From Bromus sterilis (taxonomy: Eukaryota > Streptophyta > Magnoliopsida > Poales > Poaceae), in NCBI GenBank assembly GCA_950022295.1, contig OX465600.1:234195782-234259781 (forward strand): a DNA stretch of 64,000 nt, written 5' to 3'. A program made the position numbers and the translations under genes. This document shows, in pieces, positions 57,752 through 64,000 of this stretch; position 1 is the first letter of the stretch; each line of letters begins with the position of its first letter. A model generated the notes under the pieces. The model was not told the origin of the DNA. It was given only the letters and a program-made list of their open reading frames with translations, and ran no database searches.

Positions 57752-59054
57752 TGTTATTTCTTTGTGTACTCTATGTAAGTCAATAAAGATATACTTTGTA
57801 GAGTTCATGTGATGTGTACCTGTTGTTTACACTGGACATGTATGTTGCGTGTATGATTATAACGTGCATGTCTTAGTGTGGGGTTCGATAGCTTGGTTGT
57901 AATCTTGCCGGCGGTCTTTCTTACACAAGTGGCCCTGAGATGTGCGCATCTTGGGGCATCGCGATGCGATTGCTCGTGACTCCGTCACGTGGCACACTTC
58001 GTTGTACGATCGAGGGCGCCCGAGACCCCGACTAAGTGATCAGCCTGGAGTCTGTTTATGTAAGTGTTATAATTCAATAGATAATATGGTTGAGGCGACT
58101 TGTCTATGAGTATGGGATTTTACCATCCATAATCATTTAGACTTGTGAGCGGACGATGAGAACCCATCTCAGTTGATCTTCCGGCCTGATGGGGTGCCCC
58201 TCACGTTTGAGCTTTCCGAGAGTGTTTCGTGCTTGGCCTTGTCTGCTTAGACAAGTGGGTACGGCTCTCGGCTCTCCATATGATTGACTTGTGACTGGAA
58301 TTACATATGCATACCCCGGGTCCTGACACAATTGGGATAATTGAAATAGTTATGAATGATTATTATGCAGGGGATGGAACGGTGCATCCTAGTATTCATT
58401 TGTTGAAACTTACAGAACTTTGTGTGTTGTTTAAGATTTCAGGTTTGACAAGAGATGGAGTCATGAGGAAATTATTTGCCTTGTCACTGAAAAGAAAAGC
58501 ATTGGAATGGTATAGGATACTAGATGATTCTCACATGCTGGATTGGGAAGAAATCAAGTCTCTCTTTTACTCCAAGTTTTATCCTCTTCATGAAGTCCAT
58601 AAGAATAGGAATTATGTTTATAATTTATACCCTCATGACGGAGAGAGCATAGCTCAATCTTGGGGGAGACTGAAAACTTTAATGATAAAATTTCTTAACC
58701 ATGGGCTCGCCAAAGATATAATTATTACTAATTTTTATGCGAGGCTCTCACGACAGGATAAAGACATGCTTGACGCTTCCTCTATGGGTTCTTTCATAAA
58801 CGAAAAGATTGATGCTAAATGGGAACTCATTAAAATAATTCAACGCAATACTGAAGATTGAAAGATCGACAAAGGTAAAGAGCCAGGTATAAATTATGAG
58901 TATGATTGCATTGAGTCCTTTGTTGAAATTGCAAGTTTTAATAAGTTTAGTGGTAAGTTTGGGCTTTATTCTCAACTCCTTGTTGATTTCCTTAATTCTT
59001 TTGCTTCTCATCTTAAATATGCCTATGTAGAATTGGACCAATCATCATGAGCCT

Positions 59055-60386
59055 TTGAAAGTGATTTGCAAAGAAAATGAAATTGTTAATGATGATTGCA
59101 ATAAACAAGATCCAATTTCTAAAAATGAAGTCTCTTATACGCATGTTAATTTTTGTGGAGTGAATAGACCTTGTGAAAGGCCTATGATTGAAGAAGAGAA
59201 GTATTGTAAGCAACATAAGCATGAAAGAACAATCATTTGGGTTAGAGATTTAAATGTAATTGCTAGAGAAGTGTGTGAACTTTATCCTATTATTTGTGAA
59301 CTTAGTAAAATAGAGGGTCACTTTAATTTTCAATGCATGCACTTTGAAAATAGGATTGTTAACCAATTGTGTGATAACATGATCACTTTTGATCTTTATG
59401 ATGAACTTATATTACTTTTGATGTGTGAAGAGTTATCAGAAAAAACTTCTTGGCTAGATGTTCATTCTTTGGGAATAAATAACACTTTGCAGAAATGCCA
59501 TCTCTATTGTGTCGTTAATTGCCTTGAAAATGATTACATAAGAAAGATTAGAAAGGAGGGAACTTTACCAAAGTAGAATAATGTCTCTTATGTTTCCACT
59601 AATAAAAGGGAGAATTTCTCCCAAGTTTCCCCTATGGAAAAGCTTTCTCTCCAACCACTCCCTCCTAAGGTAAAGAAGAAGAAGAAAAAGAAGAGGAGGA
59701 GGAAGAAGAGCGAAAAGGAAGAAGAATGGGTACCATCCTGGCCTGAGCATATTCCTCCATCAATTTTTATCTTAATGGGTATAGATTTATTGAGGATGGT
59801 GAGCTTGATTGCATTCATTATTACCCTGATGTTAAGTCCGTAGACAATATTGAAGATGATTTTGATTATGATATGCATGTTACTTATTGTGATTGGAAAA
59901 ATGATGATAATTCTACTTATGATGTTGAAAAAAAAATTGGTACCAACTCGGAGAATGATGATATGGAAAGCCTTAAGCTTGGGGATGATGGGATTGAAAA
60001 TCCTTTAGCCATTAGTGATGTGATAATCGAAAAAAAAATTGCTAGTAAGAATACCTTTTGCATATGGATCATGATGAGAAAGCTTTATGTGATAGTTATA
60101 TTGTTGAGTTTATTCATGATGACACTAACAATTATTATGAGAGGGGAACTCATGCTTATATATATATCTGAATTTTATCAAGATTTCTCTCTCTATGTTG
60201 AAAGTTTCGAAGTTGCACTTGTTTTGCCTTCCTATGCTAATATCTTTATGTTTTAATGAGTTATTCCTCTACAAGATCCCTTTGCGTAGGAAGTGGGGTA
60301 GACTTAAATGTGATTTACATTTGCTTCTTGATGCTCTCTTTTGTGCTTCAACTCTAATTCTTATGAGAGCATCATTAACAATGTAA
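59055..60386 (+). pseudogene. Decayed gag-polyprotein C-terminal part of element G
   Basis: Open pieces: 59055-59576 (173 aa, with cysteines in HVNFCGVNRPCERP and YCKQHKHER), a lysine-rich stretch around 59670-59720, 59873-60256 and 60195-60386. The last two carry counterparts of the A and B ORFs: LCDSYIVEF-like and NNYYERG-like blocks (in shifted frames near 60090-60150), then the hydrophobic segment and RRKWGRLKCDLHLLLDALFC. This shows that the ORF of A and B is the C-terminal part of a longer gag polyprotein. Multiple frameshifts; not functional. Confidence 0.55.
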
Positions 60387-62103
60387 GCCTATCTTTATGG
60401 CTATAAAGAAAGAGCTCTTGGGAAGCACCCCATGTTATCTTTAATTTCAGTTTGTTCTTTCAGTTTTAGTGGTCTTGATGCTTTGTTACTACTGTAACAA
60501 CATCATTGTATCTTTATTTGCAAGCTTTGTGCCAAGTTTTAGCCTCTGGTGACAAATGAATCAAAAGTTGTGACATGCTGTCCAGAAAACAAATTTTGTG
60601 TGCTTGACGGAAAAATTTGTATAAAATCACCAGATCATTTTTTGATCTGAATTTTTTTGACAGCATGCTCTATAAAATTGGCTAACTATCACCAGTTCTG
60701 AGTTTTTTGATTTGATATACAGATATTCCCCTAAAAAATTAATTACTACCTGCTATTCCGTTTTTCCCAGATTCTGCCTTGTTTTGCGCTTCTTCAATTT
60801 TGCAAATCATGTGCATGCTTTTTCTTTGCAAAACCCTTTTGGAAAATTTGAGAAATAGTAGCATTTGTTGAAAATATTTGTTTCCAACAAACGCTAAGTG
60901 GAATTAATTTATTTAAGGCACTAACCGCACTAATCAGTTTATGACAAGTTTCGTCTGAAGGAGTTTTCAAGTGTGCGAAGGGAGATGATGAAAAAAGATT
61001 CAGGAGTGCCAAGAGCTTAAAATTGGGGATGCCCCCGGCACCCTCAAGAAATATTCAAGGAGACGCAAGCGTCTAAGCTTGGGGATGCCACGTGCATTCC
61101 CTTCTTCATCAACAATCATCAGTTCGTCCTTCTCCACACTATATTTGTATCACTTCATATGTTATGTGCTATGCTTGGAGCGTCTTGCTCTTTAATTTTC
61201 AATTTAGTTTTATTTGCTGGTCATATCTTGTGAGACATTATAATTCTTGATTGGGATAGAGACACGCTCCACTTTTTCCTAGAATGCTCATAGTTTTCAC
61301 TCCTATCTTTTTGAGTGTTCACTTTTATTTCTAGCTGTTGTCATGTTTAGCTCTTGTTCTTCATGCTAATTTCTGTCTAAGAGTTGAGAATTAGAATTTT
61401 TAGAACTCTCTTGAGTTTCATGTTTATCTTGTTCAGAGAGTTGGCTTCTATGACACTGGTTGATATATCTATGATAAAAATGCTATGAGCATAATGTTGT
61501 TTAGTAAATTTTGTTTTCTTATGGCCAACCTCAAATAGCTGAGAGTTCTTAATGCGTTATTTGAAATATTTGCATGATTTGTTTGCTTATGATGTGCTAT
61601 GGTTTAATGATATCTTCCTCAAAGAATTTATTTTGATTTGACTTGGCATATGCTCACGCATATTTAAGACTGTAAAGAAAGCCTATCAAGCCTTGACGAT
61701 CTTTAGTTTCTAAATAGTGATATAACTTTCATGCCCGATTCAATGTTGCTTTGTCACTCTGCATGATTATGTTCGTTAATGCTCTCTTAGTTGGTCGCTT
61801 CCACCTCTTTTGCTAGCATCCACTTGTACTAAGAGGAATGACTTCTTGTGCATCCAAATCCTTGAAACCAGTATTCCATACGAGTCCACTATATCTTCCT
61901 ATATATGGTATTTAGCTATCATTCCTAACAAAGACTTTCATGCACCACGCCACCACCTCAAAAACTTTCAAATAAACTTCCCTTTTGTACCTGTACAAGC
62001 TCATGGAGCGGTAGGGCTAATAATTATCTTCCATGCTAAAGATATTTTACTCCTTGACAAAGTTTAATCTAGTCAAATTTATGAGGTTGGTTTGGATAAT
62101 TGT
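60387..62103 (+). other. Non-coding 3' interior of element G
   Basis: No supported gene. 60470-60620 matches 30100-30240 of C (GTGACATGCTGTCCAGAAAA). 61015-61105 holds a decayed version of the twin hairpins, with an intact AAGCTTGGGGATG at 61075-61087 and a mutated first copy. 61700-62070 matches D. The polypurine tract and 3' LTR of G are not in the window. Confidence 0.65.
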
Positions 62104-63752
62104 TGATACGCGAGAGAGGATTGCTTCTCGCCCTTCGTTGGTTACGCCAAATGGAAGGTAAGATGCAGCGTAGCAGCAAGTTTCCCTCGATGAAGATACC
62201 GAGGTTGAGTATCGACCAATAGGACTCCGGCGATGATAAGTAGGTGTCAGGTGCACACCTGACGCGGACCTGCACACAACACAATTAACTTTGCTCCCAA
62301 CGAAGTTCAGAGAGGTTGTCAATCTCTCCGGTCTTGTTGTTTACAAAGGATCAAAAACACAGGATAATGATAATGATAGCAACTGAAAGTAAAAAAGCAA
62401 GAAAGTAAATGAGCGTGTAAACAGTTATGAGAATATGGACCGGGGTCCCGTGATGTTCACTAGTGATGTCTCTCTCCCAAAAGACGATAAGACTGCTATG
62501 CGAGGTAAAAAAATTACAGAAGGGCAATTGACAGGATTATAAACACACCGCAATGCTAACTATGCTACAAAAGAAAGGAAGAGGCTCAAAAGCATGGGCA
62601 GTACCCCAAAATAAGTAGACCGAAATCCATCTGCATCTACTACTAATCATCCACCTTGAGATATCTATCTAGAACATCTCGCTGGTATTAAGTTGCGAGC
62701 CCCACCCAAAGTGTAAACCCAAAGAAACAGACAACTGCATTAAAAAGAACTTTGCGTAAAGTAAACAATCCTTGTAACCACGGTTACAAGCACCGTTGTT
62801 TCCCCCTTGTGGCCACAGCACATCGCCTAGACTCATGTTTCTGTCACTCAAGCGTGTCATCAGGGGGCATGTACCCACAATCGAGCATAACATTCCCTCT
62901 TGGAGTCACTACCTACCACTTGGCCAAAGCAATAAATAGCAACGGAGAACATGCAAGAATTACTTCAGAAAAAAAATACAAAAGATAAGAACCAATTATA
63001 TTACTCTATCACAATCTGAACATAATCTCATAATCCATCAGATCCCATCAAACTCAGTATAGAAAAAGCAGAAAGAATTACATATGTGCCTTGATCATGT
63101 AGGGAAGCTCACGAGGTCTAAACCATGAAGAACAAAGAGGGGAGGAGAACATCACATAGCTACTGATCACGGACCCATGGTCCAAGGTAGACAACTCACG
63201 GCACATCCGGGAAGCGTCCATGGTGGAGGAGAAGCTCTCGGAGGTCGATCCTCCCTCTGTAAGGGTGCCGGGAAGGGTCCTAACGGTGCTCTCGATCTTG
63301 GAAGCGCGGCGGCGGTGGAACAGAGGAGAATTTTCGAAATAGGGTTCTGTCTTCGGAGTTTCCCCGTGACGGAGAATAAATAGGCGAAGGGGGGCAGCCA
63401 GGGGGCCCACCAGGGGTCCAGGCGCCCCCCCTGGAGCGGCCAGGCCCCTGGCCGCGCCAGGTGGCCGCCTGGGCCCCTGGTGGTGGCCCTCTGGCCCCAC
63501 TTCGGGCTTCTGGAGGCTTCCGACACACTGATTTTTTATCTGATTTTTCCCGGATTTTTGGAGCATTTTTTATATGGGGAAAAACTGAAATAGAAAAACA
63601 GCAGAAAACAGGAACTGGAATTGGGGTGCACTGAGTTAGTAGGTTAGTCCAAATATGATCAAAAGTGTATGAAAGTGTATCTAGATCATAGCAATATCAC
63701 ACAAAACATGCATGGAGCGAGCAGAAATTATCGATACGTTTGAGACGTATCA
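62104..63752 (-). repeat. 3' LTR of element J
   Basis: Minus strand begins TGATACGTCTCAAACGTATC at 63752; the other end carries TGATACGCGAGAGAGG, slightly longer than in B. A TATTTATTCTCC box (rc near 63372-63383) is conserved. Confidence 0.85.
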
Positions 63753-64000
63753 ACATCCCCAAGCTTAATTCCTGCTCGTCCTCGAGTAGGTAAATGATAA
63801 CAAGCATAATTTTTGTGGTGACATGCTAGCAACTATATAAGAACTTTGAAAAGTAAAAGCAATCAAGGTATGTGATTCAATTCAAGTCATAACATGCAAG
63901 AGTCTATATTAGCATTGAAACAAGTAACAAAAGAACATTGGGTGCAAGAGCTCTTGTTGTCCGTGACTCGAATGTCTCCAAATGGTGTTTGTGTGCAAGA
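62104..64000 (-). mobile_element. Element J: gypsy of the A/B/C family, 3' end, continues beyond window
   Basis: 3' LTR 62104-63752 and then 248 bp of 3' interior (polypurine tract 63766-63754) closely matching 5168-5420 of B. It lies in G; the left flank is ATTGT, and the other copy of any duplication would be outside. Coding content cannot be assessed. Confidence 0.85.

Larger units (their letters stand above)
52227..58328 (+). mobile_element. Solo LTR H (gypsy), split by solo LTR I
   Basis: Begins TGTCACAACCCC and ends GGGTCCTGACA, flanked by a perfect CAATT duplication (52222-52226 and 58329-58333). Without nested I and one 5-bp copy it is about 3.8 kb. No primer site, gag or pol of its own is present, so it is a solo LTR left by LTR-LTR recombination. 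The layout, with a GC-rich block at 52680-53460 and AT-rich sides, resembles the long LTR of T, suggesting a Tekay-like family. Plus orientation is inferred from that layout. Confidence 0.85.
52119..58861 (+). pseudogene. gag of element G, interrupted by solo LTR H
   Basis: Starts at ATG 52119 (MKNCTLSSLLGGG), runs 36 codons to 52226 and resumes in the same frame at 58334, after H and its second CAATT copy. The right part holds the core gag domain: MRKLFALSLKRKALEWYRIL, WEEIKSLFYSKFYPLHEVHK, NLYPHDGESIAQSWGRLKT and FYARLSRQDKDMLDAS, the plant Athila-type retrotransposon gag pattern. It ends at a stop at 58859-58861. Gag would form the particle. Besides H, the stop cuts it before any nucleic-acid-binding tail. 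This is the best preserved gag core of the Athila-like elements here. Confidence 0.8.
50966..62103 (+). mobile_element. Element G: Athila-like gypsy, split by solo LTR H and cut by J
   Basis: Plus-strand order: 5' LTR (start uncertain, about 50966, to 52027), primer site 52037-52056, gag start 52119, interruption by H, gag continuation 58334-58861, decayed ORF to 60386, non-coding 3' interior to 62103, then insertion of J. The 3' interior is shared with B, C and D. The LTR is of a different type from those of A, B, C, F and J. No reverse transcriptase or integrase is visible before the J insertion. Confidence 0.75.

Noticed and set aside
59634..59843. Lysine-rich 69-aa protein
   Set aside because: It arises from a low-complexity AAG/GAG tract in a broken gag-derived region.

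Overview
The window is plant intergenic DNA built almost entirely from nested LTR retrotransposons, with one CACTA DNA transposon end. I see no host gene, tRNA or complete rRNA gene. Long Ty3/gypsy LTRs of the TGATACGTC type, a copia element with an Angela/BARE-like leader, a Tekay-type chromovirus and CACTA subterminal palindromes point to a large grass genome, most likely Triticeae (wheat, Aegilops, rye or barley). This is inference from remembered family features; no database was searched.

Layout, left to right. (1) 1-611 is the right end of a CACTA transposon inserted in element A. (2) 612-3376 is the 5' part of gypsy element A (minus strand; 5' LTR 2000-3376). (3) 3551-25385 is element B of the same family (minus). 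It is split at 5531-19872 by T, a complete Tekay-type chromovirus (minus) with 4.4-kb LTRs, a perfect CCAGG target duplication and a gag-pol with one frame break. (4) 26375-41467 is D, an Athila-like element (minus) with gag, a protease remnant and an ATHILA ORF1-type gene but no reverse transcriptase or integrase. Its left LTR is interrupted by C (27356-34607, plus), a complete non-autonomous relative of A and B with GCGGC duplications. (5) 41468-50965 is F, a broken LTR of the A/B/C family, split by E (41802-50329), a copia element with nearly identical LTRs and a decayed interior. (6) 50966-62103 is G (plus), an Athila-like element whose gag is interrupted by solo LTR H (52227-58328), itself interrupted by inverted solo LTR I (55428-57751). 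(7) 62104-64000 is the 3' LTR and start of the interior of J (minus), another A/B/C-family copy inserted in G.

The elements work as parasites of one another. Only T encodes a near-complete replication set. A, B, C, D, E and J keep cis signals (LTR ends, primer sites, polypurine tracts) but lack pol in what is visible, so they would need proteins from other elements. Points most worth a second look: a 5S rRNA-derived, Cassandra-like LTR plus second primer site in the leader of T; twin hairpins containing exact copies of the polypurine tract inside B, C and G; a predicted intron and LTR-like leader in front of the ORF1 gene of D; and the young but non-coding copia E.
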